DNA of 64,000 nt from Streptomyces sp. cf386 (GCF_900103585.1 NZ_FNHV01000009.1:278052-342051), one strand, 5' to 3'. Shown: positions 34,892 through 44,218, counted from the first letter of the stretch. The notes: generated from the sequence alone by a model not told the origin. Program-made: numbers and translations.

Positions 34892-35022
34892 GCAAGAGCT
34901 TGCAGAGTCTTGCACAACCCCGCCCTGTACCGCTCCACCCCTGTAAAGAAGCGTCTCACGGCGGTCGCCGAGAGGTCACGCACGGGTAACTTTGACGTTC
35001 TCTTGCACTTTTTTTCTGCAAG
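34892..35022. promoter_or_regulatory. MalR operators and divergent malR/malE promoter region
   Basis: Contains the palindrome GCAAGAGCTTGC (34892-34903), two direct CTTGCA units (34899 and 34909), and an inverted pair CTTGCA (35002-35007) / TGCAAG (35017-35022). CTTGCA-type half-sites are the known hallmark of MalR control in Streptomyces. Placement between divergent malR and malE suggests joint repression. Confidence 0.7.
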
Positions 35023-35156
35023 GTCTTTCGTCGAGCTTTCAACGCTGTTACGTTCACGTCGCCCGGCGGCGGCAACGGCGCAGTCGGAAAGACGGCAGGG
35101 AAAGGCAGACGGGGCCGCCCCTGCAGCACACGGGCTTTCACCCTCAAGGAGATCTC

Positions 35157-36425
35157 ATGCGGCGTGGCATAGCGGCCACCGCGCTGGTGGCGTCCCTCGC
35201 CCTCGCGGCGACGGCCTGCGGCGGAAGTGACAGCGGCGACAGTGCCGACGGGCCGGTCACCATCACCTGGTGGGACACCTCCAACGCCACCAACGAGGCG
35301 CCGACGTACCAGGCCCTGGTCAAGGAGTTCGAGGCCGCCAACAAGGACGTCAAGGTCAAGTACGTCAACGTCCCCTTCGACCAGGCGCAGAACAAGTTCG
35401 ACACGGCCGCCGGCTCCAAGGGTGCCCCGGACGTCCTGCGCTCCGAGGTCGGCTGGACCCCCGCCTTCGCCAAGAAGGGCTTCTTCGCGCCGCTCGACGG
35501 CACCGAGGCCCTCGCCGACGAGAGCAAGTTCCAGCCCAGCCTGATCGAGCAGGCCAAGTACGAGGGCAAGGTCTACGGCGTTCCGTTCACCACGGACACC
35601 CTCGCCTTCGTCTACAACAAGGACCTGTTCAAGAAGGCCGGCGTCGAGGCCCCCAAGACCTGGGACGACCTGAAGAAGGCCGCCGCCAAGATCAAGGACA
35701 AGACCGGCGTCGACGGCTACTGGGGCTCCACCCAGGCCTACTACGCCCAGACGTTCCTCTACGGCGAGGGCACCGACACCGTCGACGCCGACGCCAAGAA
35801 GATCACCGTCGCGGGCGCCGAGGCCAAGAAGGGCTACGGCACCTGGCTGAGCCTCTTCGACGGCAAGGGCCTGCACAAGGCCGACACCACCGCCGACGCC
35901 TACGCCCACATCCAGGAGGCGTTCGTCAACGGCAAGGTCGCCGCGATCATGCAGGGCCCGTGGGAGATCACCAACTTCTACAAGGGCTCGGCGTTCAAGG
36001 ACAAGGACAACCTCGGCATCGCCACCGTCCCGGCCGGCTCCGCCGGCAAGGCGGGCGCCCCGACCGGCGGCCACAACCTCTCCGTGTACGCCGGCTCCGA
36101 CGAGGCGCACCAGAAGGCCGCGATGAAGTTCGTGAACTTCATGACGTCGCAGAAGGCGCAGGAGACGATCGCGCTCAAGAACTCCACACTGCCGACCCGC
36201 GACGACGCCTACACCGCCGAGGTCAAGGCCGACCCGGGCATCGCCGGCTACCAGACCGTCCTCGCCTCCGCCCAGCCGCGCCCGGCCCTGCCCGAGTACA
36301 GCTCCCTGTGGGGCCCGGTGGACACCGAGCTGCTGAAGATCGCCGGCGACAAGGAGTCCCTGGACAAGGGGCTGAGCACCGCCGAGACCGCGATCGCCAA
36401 GCTGGTCCCGGACTTCAGCAAGTGA
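35157..36425 (+). CDS. malE: Maltose/maltodextrin-binding lipoprotein
   Basis: A 422-residue family-1 solute-binding protein that captures maltose and maltodextrins for MalFG. The signal is MRRGIAATALVASLALAATAC with lipid Cys21, followed by GGSDSGDSADGPVTITWWDTSNATNEAPTYQALVKEFEA. Further hallmarks are VYGVPFTTDTLAFVYNKDLFKKAGVEAPKTWDDLKKAA and AFVNGKVAAIMQGPWEITNF. The ATG at 35157 follows AAGGAG by 6 bp; upstream codons in the frame belong to the promoter. It heads malEFG; a hairpin before malF probably gives it excess transcript. Confidence 0.96.
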   Translation: MRRGIAATALVASLALAATACGGSDSGDSADGPVTITWWDTSNATNEAPTYQALVKEFEAANKDVKVKYVNVPFDQAQNKFDTAAGSKGAPDVLRSEVGWTPAFAKKGFFAPLDGTEALADESKFQPSLIEQAKYEGKVYGVPFTTDTLAFVYNKDLFKKAGVEAPKTWDDLKKAAAKIKDKTGVDGYWGSTQAYYAQTFLYGEGTDTVDADAKKITVAGAEAKKGYGTWLSLFDGKGLHKADTTADAYAHIQEAFVNGKVAAIMQGPWEITNFYKGSAFKDKDNLGIATVPAGSAGKAGAPTGGHNLSVYAGSDEAHQKAAMKFVNFMTSQKAQETIALKNSTLPTRDDAYTAEVKADPGIAGYQTVLASAQPRPALPEYSSLWGPVDTELLKIAGDKESLDKGLSTAETAIAKLVPDFSK

Positions 36426-36433
36426 CCCCGAGT

Positions 36434-36477
36434 GGCCGTCGGATCCTCCTGATCATGGGGGGAAGGATCCGGCGGCC
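36434..36477 (+). promoter_or_regulatory. Intercistronic stem-loop between malE and malF
   Basis: GGCCGTCGGATCC (36434-36446) pairs with GGATCCGGCGGCC (36465-36477) with one G-T wobble; no T run follows. Such hairpins partially stop transcription or protect the 3' end of the binding-protein message, which is needed in excess over the permeases. Confidence 0.65.
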
Positions 36478-36558
36478 ACCGGCCTGCGCGCCGTACACCC
36501 CTCGGGCCGTACAGCCGTACACCCTCGATCTGTCGATCTCCACGAAGGTTGTCGAACC

Positions 36559-37563
36559 ATGACAGTCGCCATCGACCGCGCGACCGGCAAGCGCCGCGGT
36601 GACCGCGCGCCGCGCCCCGGACTGGGCCGGCGCCTGAAGCACGGCTACCAGAAGCACTGGTACGCCTACGCGATGATCGCCCCAGTCGTGATCGTCCTCG
36701 GCGTCCTCGTGCTGTATCCGCTGGTGTACGGCTTCTATCTCACCCTCACCGACGCCAACAGCCTCAACAGCGCCCGCACGATCGGCGTCAACGAGATCGA
36801 GGCGACGTACAAGTTCATCGGACTCGACAACTACGCCGACATCCTGTGGGGCGAGACGGCCTACGACCGCTTCTGGTCGCACTTCATCTGGACGATCTTC
36901 TGGACGGCGGCCTGCGTCACCCTCCACTACACGATCGGCCTGGGCCTCGCCCTGCTGCTCAACCAGAAGCTGCGCGGGCGCACCCTGTACCGGCTGATCC
37001 TGATCCTGCCGTGGGCCGTGCCGACCTTCGTCACCGTGTTCGGCTGGCGGTTCATGCTCGCCGACGGCGGCATCATCAACTCGTTCCTGGAGACGCTCCA
37101 CCTGCCGACACCGCTGTGGCTGGAGGACACCTTCTGGCAGCGGTTCGCCGCGATCATGGTCAACACCTGGTGCGGTGTGCCGTTCATGATGCTCTCGCTG
37201 CTCGGCGGACTGCAGTCCATCGACTCCTCGCTGTACGAGGCCTCCGAGATGGACGGCGCCAGCAGGTGGCAGCAGTTCCGCTACGTCACCCTGCCGGGCC
37301 TGCGGTCCGTCAGCTCCACCGTCGTACTCCTCGGCATCATCTGGACCTTCAACCAGTTCGCCATCATCTTCCTGCTGTTCGGCGACACCGCGCCCGACGC
37401 CCAGATCCTGGTCACCTGGGCCTACTACCTCGGCTTCGGACAGCAGCCGCGCGACTTCGCGCAGTCCGCGGCCTACGGCATCCTGCTGCTGGCCATCCTG
37501 ATCGTCTTCACCTCCTTCTACCGCCGCTGGCTGAACCGCAATGACCCGCAGCTCGCGATCTGA
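36559..37563 (+). CDS. malF: Maltodextrin ABC transporter permease MalF
   Basis: A 334-residue inner-membrane permease with six to seven helices. A basic cytoplasmic start (RGDRAPRPGLGRRLKHGYQKHWYAYAMIAP) leads to helix 1; WAVPTFVTVFGWRFMLADGGIINSFL is typical of MalF; the EAA loop that docks the ATPase is LYEASEMDGASRWQQFRYVTLPGLR. Actinobacterial MalF lacks the large periplasmic P2 loop of E. coli, in keeping with its length. The stop is 13 bp before malG. No ATPase gene follows; the general sugar ATPase MsiK is expected from elsewhere. Confidence 0.95.
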   Translation: MTVAIDRATGKRRGDRAPRPGLGRRLKHGYQKHWYAYAMIAPVVIVLGVLVLYPLVYGFYLTLTDANSLNSARTIGVNEIEATYKFIGLDNYADILWGETAYDRFWSHFIWTIFWTAACVTLHYTIGLGLALLLNQKLRGRTLYRLILILPWAVPTFVTVFGWRFMLADGGIINSFLETLHLPTPLWLEDTFWQRFAAIMVNTWCGVPFMMLSLLGGLQSIDSSLYEASEMDGASRWQQFRYVTLPGLRSVSSTVVLLGIIWTFNQFAIIFLLFGDTAPDAQILVTWAYYLGFGQQPRDFAQSAAYGILLLAILIVFTSFYRRWLNRNDPQLAI

Positions 37564-37576
37564 GGCAGGAGTCCCC

Positions 37577-38485
37577 ATGAGTACGACCACTGTTGAGAAC
37601 CCAGTGAACAAGCAGGACTCCGTGACCACTGCCCCTCGCCGCAAGGTGCGCGGCCGCGGCGAGAACAGCCGCGCCACGTCCCTCGTCTCCCACGGCATCC
37701 TCATCGTGGCCAGCCTGATCGCGCTGTTCCCCGTGGCCTGGCTGCTCTTCCTGTCCCTCGGACCGGACAAGGACGACTACCTCCACCCCGGCGGCATCTG
37801 GGGGAAGATGACGCTGGACAACTACACGTACGTCCTGCAGGAGACGAAGTTCTTCGACTGGCTGGGCAGCACGCTCATCGTCACGCTGGGCACCACGCTG
37901 ATCGGCGTCGTCATCGCCGCGACCACCGGCTACGCGGTCTCGCGGATGCGCTTTCCGGGCTACAAGAAGTTCATGTGGGTGCTGTTGGTGACCCAGATGT
38001 TCCCGGTGGCCGTCCTCATGGTGCCGATGTACCAGATCCTGTCCGAGCTCCAGCTCATCGACAACTACTTCGGTCTCATCCTCGTCTACTGCTCGACGAC
38101 CGTGCCGTACTGCGCCTGGCTGATGAAGGGCTACTTCGACACGATCCCGTTCGAGATCGACGAGGCGGGACGCGTCGACGGGCTGAGCCCCTTCGGCACG
38201 TTCGGGCGACTGATCCTGCCGCTCGCCAAGCCGGGCCTGGCGGTCGCCGCGTTCTACAGCTTCCTCACGGCCTTCGGCGAGGTCGCGTTCGCGTCGACGT
38301 TCATGCTGTCCGACACCAAGTACACGTTCGCGGTCGGTCTGCAGACCTTCGTCAGTGAGCACGACGCTCAGCGCAACCTCATGGCCGCGACGGCGGTGCT
38401 GATCGCCATACCCGTCTCCGCGTTCTTCTACTTCGTGCAGAAGAACCTGGTGACCGGACTGACGGCGGGCGGCACCAAGGGCTGA
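37577..38485 (+). CDS. malG: Maltodextrin ABC transporter permease MalG
   Basis: A 302-residue permease partner of MalF. The membrane part starts at SHGILIVASLIALFPVAWLLFLSLGP; the EAA loop is PFEIDEAGRVDGLSPFGTFGRLILPLAKPG; and RMRFPGYKKFMWVLLVTQMFPVAVLMVPMYQ is the conserved central region. The start ATG at 37577 has GGCAGGAG upstream and lies just after the malF stop, so translation is coupled. The tail QKNLVTGLTAGGTKG matches MalG proteins, whose C-terminus reaches toward the ATPase. Confidence 0.95.
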   Translation: MSTTTVENPVNKQDSVTTAPRRKVRGRGENSRATSLVSHGILIVASLIALFPVAWLLFLSLGPDKDDYLHPGGIWGKMTLDNYTYVLQETKFFDWLGSTLIVTLGTTLIGVVIAATTGYAVSRMRFPGYKKFMWVLLVTQMFPVAVLMVPMYQILSELQLIDNYFGLILVYCSTTVPYCAWLMKGYFDTIPFEIDEAGRVDGLSPFGTFGRLILPLAKPGLAVAAFYSFLTAFGEVAFASTFMLSDTKYTFAVGLQTFVSEHDAQRNLMAATAVLIAIPVSAFFYFVQKNLVTGLTAGGTKG

Positions 38486-38677
38486 GTGCCCCGAGGACGA
38501 CAAGCTCCCGTGCGCCTCGTCGCGCGGGTGGCGGCCGCGGTGTCCATCCGACCCCGCTGTCACCGCGGCCGCCTCACAGCCGTGCGCCGAAGAACCCCGG
38601 ACTTCCGCAAAACGCCGAAAACCTGCAAGCCGCACCATTCATACGTGACCCGAATCCAGTTACGCATCAAGGACGCC

Positions 38678-40369
38678 ATGAGCCAGCACTCCGCCGACCA
38701 GGCCCCGACCCCCACCTCCGCAGCGGCCGTCGCCACCGTCGCCAAGCGCCGTGACTGGTGGCGGGACGCGGTGATCTACCAGGTGTATCCGCGCAGCTTC
38801 GCCGACAGCAACGGCGACGGCATGGGCGACCTGGAAGGCGTACGCTCCCGCCTCCCGTATCTGCGCGACCTCGGCGTGGACGCCGTGTGGCTCAGCCCCT
38901 TCTACGCCTCGCCGCAGGCCGACGCCGGCTACGACGTCGCCGACTACCGGGCCGTCGACCCGATGTTCGGCAACCTGCTCGACGCGGACGCGCTGATCCG
39001 CGACGCCCACGAGCTGGGGCTGAGGATCATCGTCGACCTGGTGCCCAACCACTCCTCGGACCAGCACGAGTGGTTCAAGCGGGCGCTCGCGGACGGCCCC
39101 GGCTCCCCGCTCCGGGACCGCTACCACTTCCGCCCCGGCAAGGGCGAGAACGGCGAACTCCCGCCCAACGACTGGGAGTCCATCTTCGGCGGACCGGCCT
39201 GGACCCGGGTGACCGAGCCCGACGGCACCCCCGGTGAGTGGTACCTGCACCTCTTCGCCCCCGAGCAGCCGGACTTCAACTGGGAGCACCCGGCGGTGGG
39301 AGACGAGTTCCGCTCGATTCTCCGGTTCTGGCTGGACATGGGCGTCGACGGCTTCCGTATCGACGTCGCGCACGGCCTGGTGAAGGCCGAGGGGCTGCCG
39401 GACCTGGGCGACCACGATCAGCTCAAGCTGCTGGGCAACGATGTCATGCCGTTCTTCGACCAGGACGGTGTGCACGAGGTGTACCGCCAGTGGCGCGTCA
39501 TCCTCGACGAGTACTCGGGCGAGCGGATCTTCGTCGCGGAAGCCTGGACGCCGACCGTCGAACGCACGGCGAACTACGTCCGTCCCGACGAGCTGCACCA
39601 GGCCTTCAACTTCCAGTACCTGTCGACGGAATGGGACGCGGACGAGCTCCGCAAGGTCGTCGACCGCACTCTGGACGCGATGCGCCCGGTCGGCGCCCCG
39701 GCCACCTGGGTCCTCTCCAACCACGACGTCACCCGCCACGCCACCCGCTTCGCCAACCCGCCCGGCCTCGGCACCCAGATCCGCACCGCCGGAGACCGGG
39801 AACTCGGCCTGCGCCGGGCTCGCGCGGCGACGCTGCTGATGCTGGCCCTGCCCGGCTCGGCGTACGTCTACCAGGGCGAGGAACTCGGCCTCCCGGACGT
39901 CGTCGACCTGCCCGACGAGGTGCGCCAGGACCCGGCGTACTTCCGCGGCGCCGGCCAGGACGGCTTCCGCGACGGCTGCCGGGTGCCGATCCCGTGGACG
40001 CGCGAGGGATCGTCGTACGGATTCGGCAGCGGGGGCAGCTGGCTGCCGCAGCCGGCGAGCTGGGCCGAGCTGAGCGTCGAGGCGCAGACCGGCGTCGCCG
40101 GCTCGACCCTGGAGCTGTACCGCGCCGCCCTCGCCGCCCGCCGCGAGCAGCCCGACCTCGGTGCGGGCGACGCGGTGGAGTGGCTCCGGGCACCCGAGGG
40201 CGTCCTGGCCTTCCGCCGCGGCGAGTTCGTGTGCGTCGCCAACACCACCGGCGAGTCGGTGACGCTCCCGGCGTACGGCCGGGTGCTGCTCACCAGCGGC
40301 GAGATCACCGAGGCGGACGGCGAGACGAAGGTCCCGTCGGACACGACGGTGTGGTGGACGACGGCCTGA
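38678..40369 (+). CDS. GH13 alpha-glucosidase (intracellular oligo-alpha-glucosidase)
   Basis: A 563-residue cytosolic GH13 enzyme that would break imported maltodextrins to glucose. GH13 regions: DLVPNHSSDQH (region I), GFRIDVAHGLV with nucleophile Asp229, IFVAEAW with acid/base Glu288, and LSNHDVTRH with Asp350. DWWRDAVIYQVYPRSFADSNGDGMGDL is the oligo-1,6-glucosidase/alpha-glucosidase subfamily start (GH13_30-like). No signal peptide. It follows malG by 192 bp, a gap with one weak CTGCAAG half-site near 38627 that may give separate MalR control; AAGGA precedes the ATG. A shared terminator ends it. Confidence 0.94.
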   Translation: MSQHSADQAPTPTSAAAVATVAKRRDWWRDAVIYQVYPRSFADSNGDGMGDLEGVRSRLPYLRDLGVDAVWLSPFYASPQADAGYDVADYRAVDPMFGNLLDADALIRDAHELGLRIIVDLVPNHSSDQHEWFKRALADGPGSPLRDRYHFRPGKGENGELPPNDWESIFGGPAWTRVTEPDGTPGEWYLHLFAPEQPDFNWEHPAVGDEFRSILRFWLDMGVDGFRIDVAHGLVKAEGLPDLGDHDQLKLLGNDVMPFFDQDGVHEVYRQWRVILDEYSGERIFVAEAWTPTVERTANYVRPDELHQAFNFQYLSTEWDADELRKVVDRTLDAMRPVGAPATWVLSNHDVTRHATRFANPPGLGTQIRTAGDRELGLRRARAATLLMLALPGSAYVYQGEELGLPDVVDLPDEVRQDPAYFRGAGQDGFRDGCRVPIPWTREGSSYGFGSGGSWLPQPASWAELSVEAQTGVAGSTLELYRAALAARREQPDLGAGDAVEWLRAPEGVLAFRRGEFVCVANTTGESVTLPAYGRVLLTSGEITEADGETKVPSDTTVWWTTA

Positions 40370-40385
40370 CGGCCATCGAGCACGT

Positions 40386-40424
40386 CCTGTGGCCCACCAC
40401 CGCCTGAGCGGGGTGGGCCACAGG
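40386..40424. terminator. Bidirectional terminator between alpha-glucosidase and alpha-amylase
   Basis: CCTGTGGCCCACC (40386-40398) pairs perfectly with GGTGGGCCACAGG (40412-40424) across a 13-base loop; it lies between two convergent stops (40369 and 40441). Confidence 0.8.
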
Positions 40425-40440
40425 TCGTTGAGGAGGTCGG

Positions 40441-42510
40441 CTACTTCCAGGTGTCGGTCGAGGTGTAGCCGCTCGACGTTCCCGTCGTGTAGGAGCGGTT
40501 CGTACCCGATTCCCAGGTCACGTTCCCTGAGCTGTCCTTCTTCACGTACTTGTACTCGAAGGCCGTGCTCTTCGGCACGATCACCGGCTTGCTCCACGTC
40601 GGGTACGACGCCGAGGAGAGCGGGATCGCGTCGGCCGGGTTCCAGGAGCCGAGGGAGGCGATCGAGCCCACGAGGTAGACGTTGGTGCCCCAGTCGGTCG
40701 TGGCGTTGACGTTGAAGGTCACGTCGGTGGCGCCCGCGTTCGCCACGTTCCAGGAGTTGTTGAGCCCGACCGCCGAAGTCGTCGTGGTCGCGGAGCGGTT
40801 GGCGTTGGACTCCCAGGTGACGTTCCCCGAGCTGTCCTTCTTCACATACTTGTACTCGAACGACGTGTTGACCGGCACGCTCACCGTCCCCGACCAGATC
40901 GGGTAACCCGTCGACGACAGCTTCACCGCCTTCGCCGTGTCCCAGCCGCCCAGCGCCGCGATCGAACCGACCACGTACACGTCCTGGCCGGACGTCGTCG
41001 CCGCGTACTCGTTGAACGTCGCCGTCACCGTCGAGGCGCCGTCGTCCGGCTCCTCGCAGGCTGTGTCGCAGGGCGTGAACTCGCCGTCGTAGAAGGCGAT
41101 CGCGCTCTTCGCGGGGAGGGTGAGGGTGGCACTCCCGCCCGACACCGTCACCGTCGTCGCGCCGTTGTCGACGACATTCGCGTACGAGCCGTCGGCCATC
41201 CCGGTCGCGAAGGTGTACGTCGCCGGGGACGAGCCGTTGTTGATCGCGACGTAGCCCGCCGTGCCCCGCCCGAAGCCGATGACGCTCGACGACTTCGTCG
41301 ACCAGTTGGTCACCGCCTCCGAACCCACCGCGTTGTGCCACTTCACCATGCCGGTGACGGCGGTGTCCCGCTGGAGGCAGTACCAGCCGCTCGAACAGTT
41401 CGTGTCCGTCACGAAGCCGCTGGAGTTCGGCGGGGCCTGGTCCGACGAGGAGAACTCGAAGCCCGAGTACACCGTCGGGGTCGACCACTTGTAGGCGAGC
41501 TGGAAGATGTTGGCGAGCCGGTAGGTGTCGCCGTCCTTGTAGCTCATGTGCAGGCCGTTGCGCTCGGTGTCGTGGTTGGTCACGAAGGACACCGAGTTGG
41601 CGGCGGGCAGGACCCCGGAGGACGGCAGCGACTCCAGGTCGCTCACATTGCCCTGGAACGCCGACTTCACCTTGGAGGCGTAGCCGAAGTCCAGGACATC
41701 GCCCGCGGAGTAGTAGTCGGAGGCGGCCGGGGTCGAGCCCGGATACACCTCCTGGAAGATGTACGGCTCCGCACCCGCCGTCGTGTTGTCCAGCTTTGAC
41801 CGGATCGCGTTGAGGTCGGCCACAGGCATGTGCTTGGCCGCGTCGACACGGAAGCCGTCGACGCCCAGGGCGATCTGCTTGTTCAGGAACGCCGCGATGC
41901 CCGAGCGGACGTCGTCGTCCTCCGTCTCCAGGTCGGGCAGGCCGAGCAGTTCGCAGTTCTGGATCTCCGTGAGGTTCGACCAGTCGTCGATGATCAGGTC
42001 GGAGTCCGCGCACTCGGCGGACGTGTGGTAGTCGTCCGGGTCCCAGTCGGGGGTGTCGTACTTGTTGGTGAGCGTCGTGCCGTTGTAGCCGGTGCCGGTC
42101 TGGGCGGCGGTGTGGTTGATCACAGCGTCGGTGTATACCTTCACGCCCGCGTCATGGCAGGCGTCCACCATCGAGGCGAACTGGGCCGCCGTACCGAAGC
42201 GGCCGTTCAGGTCGTACGAGTAGGGCTGGTAGACGTCCCACCAGTAGTAGTTGGTCTGCTTCAAGGACTCGGCCGGCGGAGCGACCCACACCGCGCCGTA
42301 GCCGTTCGGGCCGAGCACGTCCGTGCACTCGGCGGCGACCGAGTCCCAGTTGTAGGACCACAGGTTGGCGATGACATCGCCGGAGGTCGTGGCGTCCGCG
42401 TGAGCGGGCGCGGTGGGCAGGGCGACGGCTCCGGCCAGGGCGAGTGCGCCCGCCGCCGTGGCGGTCAGGGTGCGGCGGAGGGCCCCAGGGGGACGGGGTC
42501 TGATGGTCAT
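40441..42510 (-). CDS. Secreted alpha-amylase with two C-terminal starch-binding domains
   Basis: A 689-residue extracellular endo-amylase that cuts starch to maltodextrins. Signal peptide ~1-38 (LRRTLTATAAGALALAGAVALPTAPAHA); GH13 barrel ~45-390 with nucleophile Asp223 (GFRVDAAKH), acid/base Glu254 (FQEVY) and Asp314 (TNHDTERNG); domain C to ~475; an acidic linker with Cys; then two CBM20 domains (~493-589 and ~592-689). The CBM20s share VTWES and EYKYVKKDSSGNVTWES, and their DNA is near-identical for ~50 bp at 40511 and 40811, so the second arose by a recent duplication. The start at 42510 has GAAGGAG upstream. Confidence 0.96.
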   Translation of the reverse strand: MTIRPRPPGALRRTLTATAAGALALAGAVALPTAPAHADATTSGDVIANLWSYNWDSVAAECTDVLGPNGYGAVWVAPPAESLKQTNYYWWDVYQPYSYDLNGRFGTAAQFASMVDACHDAGVKVYTDAVINHTAAQTGTGYNGTTLTNKYDTPDWDPDDYHTSAECADSDLIIDDWSNLTEIQNCELLGLPDLETEDDDVRSGIAAFLNKQIALGVDGFRVDAAKHMPVADLNAIRSKLDNTTAGAEPYIFQEVYPGSTPAASDYYSAGDVLDFGYASKVKSAFQGNVSDLESLPSSGVLPAANSVSFVTNHDTERNGLHMSYKDGDTYRLANIFQLAYKWSTPTVYSGFEFSSSDQAPPNSSGFVTDTNCSSGWYCLQRDTAVTGMVKWHNAVGSEAVTNWSTKSSSVIGFGRGTAGYVAINNGSSPATYTFATGMADGSYANVVDNGATTVTVSGGSATLTLPAKSAIAFYDGEFTPCDTACEEPDDGASTVTATFNEYAATTSGQDVYVVGSIAALGGWDTAKAVKLSSTGYPIWSGTVSVPVNTSFEYKYVKKDSSGNVTWESNANRSATTTTSAVGLNNSWNVANAGATDVTFNVNATTDWGTNVYLVGSIASLGSWNPADAIPLSSASYPTWSKPVIVPKSTAFEYKYVKKDSSGNVTWESGTNRSYTTGTSSGYTSTDTWK

Positions 42511-42610
42511 GTGCGGCTCCTTCACCGGTGTTCGGGATGTCGATCAGCGGTCAGGGATTCAACAACTGGTGAGCGTGGGGGAGTTGAGAAGGCCACGTCA
42601 AGGTTGCGGA

Positions 42611-42665
42611 TGAAAGTACTTGCTATGACTTTCAACTCTCTTGCTGTAAACCTTTCGTGGCGGTA
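42611..42665 (+). promoter_or_regulatory. MalR-type control region between the two alpha-amylase genes
   Basis: A 55-bp block with TGAAAGT-n-CTTGC-n-CTTTCAA-n-CTCTTGCTGTAA is repeated almost exactly at 46699-46755 before the amylopullulanase, and its CTTTCAACGCTGTTACG part recurs before malE (35035). CTTGC units match MalR half-sites. It serves the plus-strand amylase and may also cover the divergent one. Confidence 0.65.
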
Positions 42666-42747
42666 CGGTCGCGCCGGTGCCCGGCAACGAAGCCGCGCCG
42701 CGGCGCAGGGGGGACCCGACTGAGCCGCCTTCGCAAGGAGTTCGCCC

Positions 42748-44157
42748 GTGATATCGAGATGGAATGCGCCCCCGAGGCGCCGTACCGCGACCGCCGCCCT
42801 CACCGCGTTCGCCGCAGCCGCCGCGGCGGTCGTCATGGCCCCCGGCGACACCGCCTCCGCCTCCCCGCCCGGCAGCAAGGACGTCACCGCGGTGATGTTC
42901 GAGTGGAACTTCGCCTCGGTCGCCAAGGAGTGCACCAACACCCTCGGCCCCTCCGGCTACGGCTATGTCCAGGTCTCCCCGCCCCAGGAGCACATCCAGG
43001 GCGCGCAGTGGTGGACCTCGTACCAGCCGGTGAGCTACAAGATCGCCGGCCGTCTCGGTGACGCCACCGCCTTCCAGAACATGGTGAACACCTGCCACAA
43101 CGCGGGCGTGAAGGTCGTCGTCGACACCGTCATCAACCACATGTCCGCAGGCAGCGGCACCGGCACCGGCGGCTCGTCGTACACGAAGTACGACTACCCC
43201 GGCCTGTACTCCTCGGCCGACATGAACGACTGCACGGCGACCATCAGCGACTACACCAACCGCACCAACGTCCAGAACTGCGAACTCGTCGGCCTCGCCG
43301 ACCTGGACACCGGCGAGGAGTACGTCCGCGCCACCATCGCCGGCTATATGAACACCCTGCTCGGCTACGGCGTCGACGGCTTCCGCATCGACGCGGCCAA
43401 GCACATGCCGGCGGCCGACCTGGCCAACATCAAGTCGCGCCTGACGAACCCCTCCGTCTACTGGAAGCAGGAGGCCATCTACGGCAGCGGCGAGGCCGTC
43501 CAGCCCACCGAGTACACGGGCAACGGCGACGTCCAGGAGTTCCGCTACGCCTACGACCTCAAGCGCGTCTTCAACAACGAGAACCTCGCCTACCTGAAGA
43601 ACTACGGCGAGGGCTGGGGCTACATGAGCAGCGGCGTCTCCGGTGTCTTCGTCGACAACCACGACACCGAGCGCAATGGCAGCACGTTGAACTACAAGGA
43701 CGGGGCGAACTACACCCTCGCCAACGTCTTCATGCTCGCCTACCCGTACGGCGCCCCGGACATCAACTCCGGCTACGAGTGGTCCGACTCGGACGCCGGC
43801 CCGCCGAACGGCGGCTCGGTGGCCGCCTGCTGGCAGGACGGCTGGAAGTGCCAGCACGCCTGGCCGGAGATCATCCGCATGGTCGCCTTCCGCAACGCCA
43901 CCCGCGGCGAGTCGGTCACCAACTGGTGGGACAACGGCGCCGACGCCATCGCCTTCGGCCGGGGCGGCAAGGGCTACGTCGCCATCAACCACGAGTCGAG
44001 CAGCCTGAGCCGCACCTACCAGACGTCCCTGGCGGCGGGCACGTACTGCAACGTGCAGAACAACACGACGGTGACGGTGAACTCCAGCGGCCAGTTCACG
44101 GCCACCCTGGGCGCCAACACCGCGCTGGCGATCTACGCCGGCAAGTCGAGCTGTTGA
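42748..44157 (+). CDS. Secreted single-domain alpha-amylase
   Basis: A 469-residue extracellular GH13 amylase (actinobacterial/animal-like GH13_32 style). Signal peptide MISRWNAPPRRRTATAALTAFAAAAAAVVMAPGDTASA; catalytic Asp215 (GFRIDAAKH), Glu242 (KQEAIYG) and Asp306 (VDNHDTERNG). Domain C ends at ALAIYAGKSSC; there is no starch-binding domain, unlike its divergent neighbour, so it probably works on soluble substrates. GTG start at 42748, with AAGGAG 7 bp upstream. It is paralogous to the amylase at 40441 (shared EWNFASVAKEC/ SYNWDSVAAEC start and NCELVGLADL/NCELLGLPDL). Confidence 0.96.
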   Translation: MISRWNAPPRRRTATAALTAFAAAAAAVVMAPGDTASASPPGSKDVTAVMFEWNFASVAKECTNTLGPSGYGYVQVSPPQEHIQGAQWWTSYQPVSYKIAGRLGDATAFQNMVNTCHNAGVKVVVDTVINHMSAGSGTGTGGSSYTKYDYPGLYSSADMNDCTATISDYTNRTNVQNCELVGLADLDTGEEYVRATIAGYMNTLLGYGVDGFRIDAAKHMPAADLANIKSRLTNPSVYWKQEAIYGSGEAVQPTEYTGNGDVQEFRYAYDLKRVFNNENLAYLKNYGEGWGYMSSGVSGVFVDNHDTERNGSTLNYKDGANYTLANVFMLAYPYGAPDINSGYEWSDSDAGPPNGGSVAACWQDGWKCQHAWPEIIRMVAFRNATRGESVTNWWDNGADAIAFGRGGKGYVAINHESSSLSRTYQTSLAAGTYCNVQNNTTVTVNSSGQFTATLGANTALAIYAGKSSC

Positions 44158-44187
44158 GCGGCCACCGCCGCTGACCTCCCCCGCGTG

Positions 44188-44218
44188 ACCGCGCATGGTG
44201 CGACCGACCATGCGCGGT
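44188..44218 (+). terminator. Terminator of the single-domain alpha-amylase
   Basis: Perfect 12-bp arms ACCGCGCATGGT / ACCATGCGCGGT with a 7-base loop, 30 bp after the stop codon. It separates the amylase from the CebR-box gene. Confidence 0.75.
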
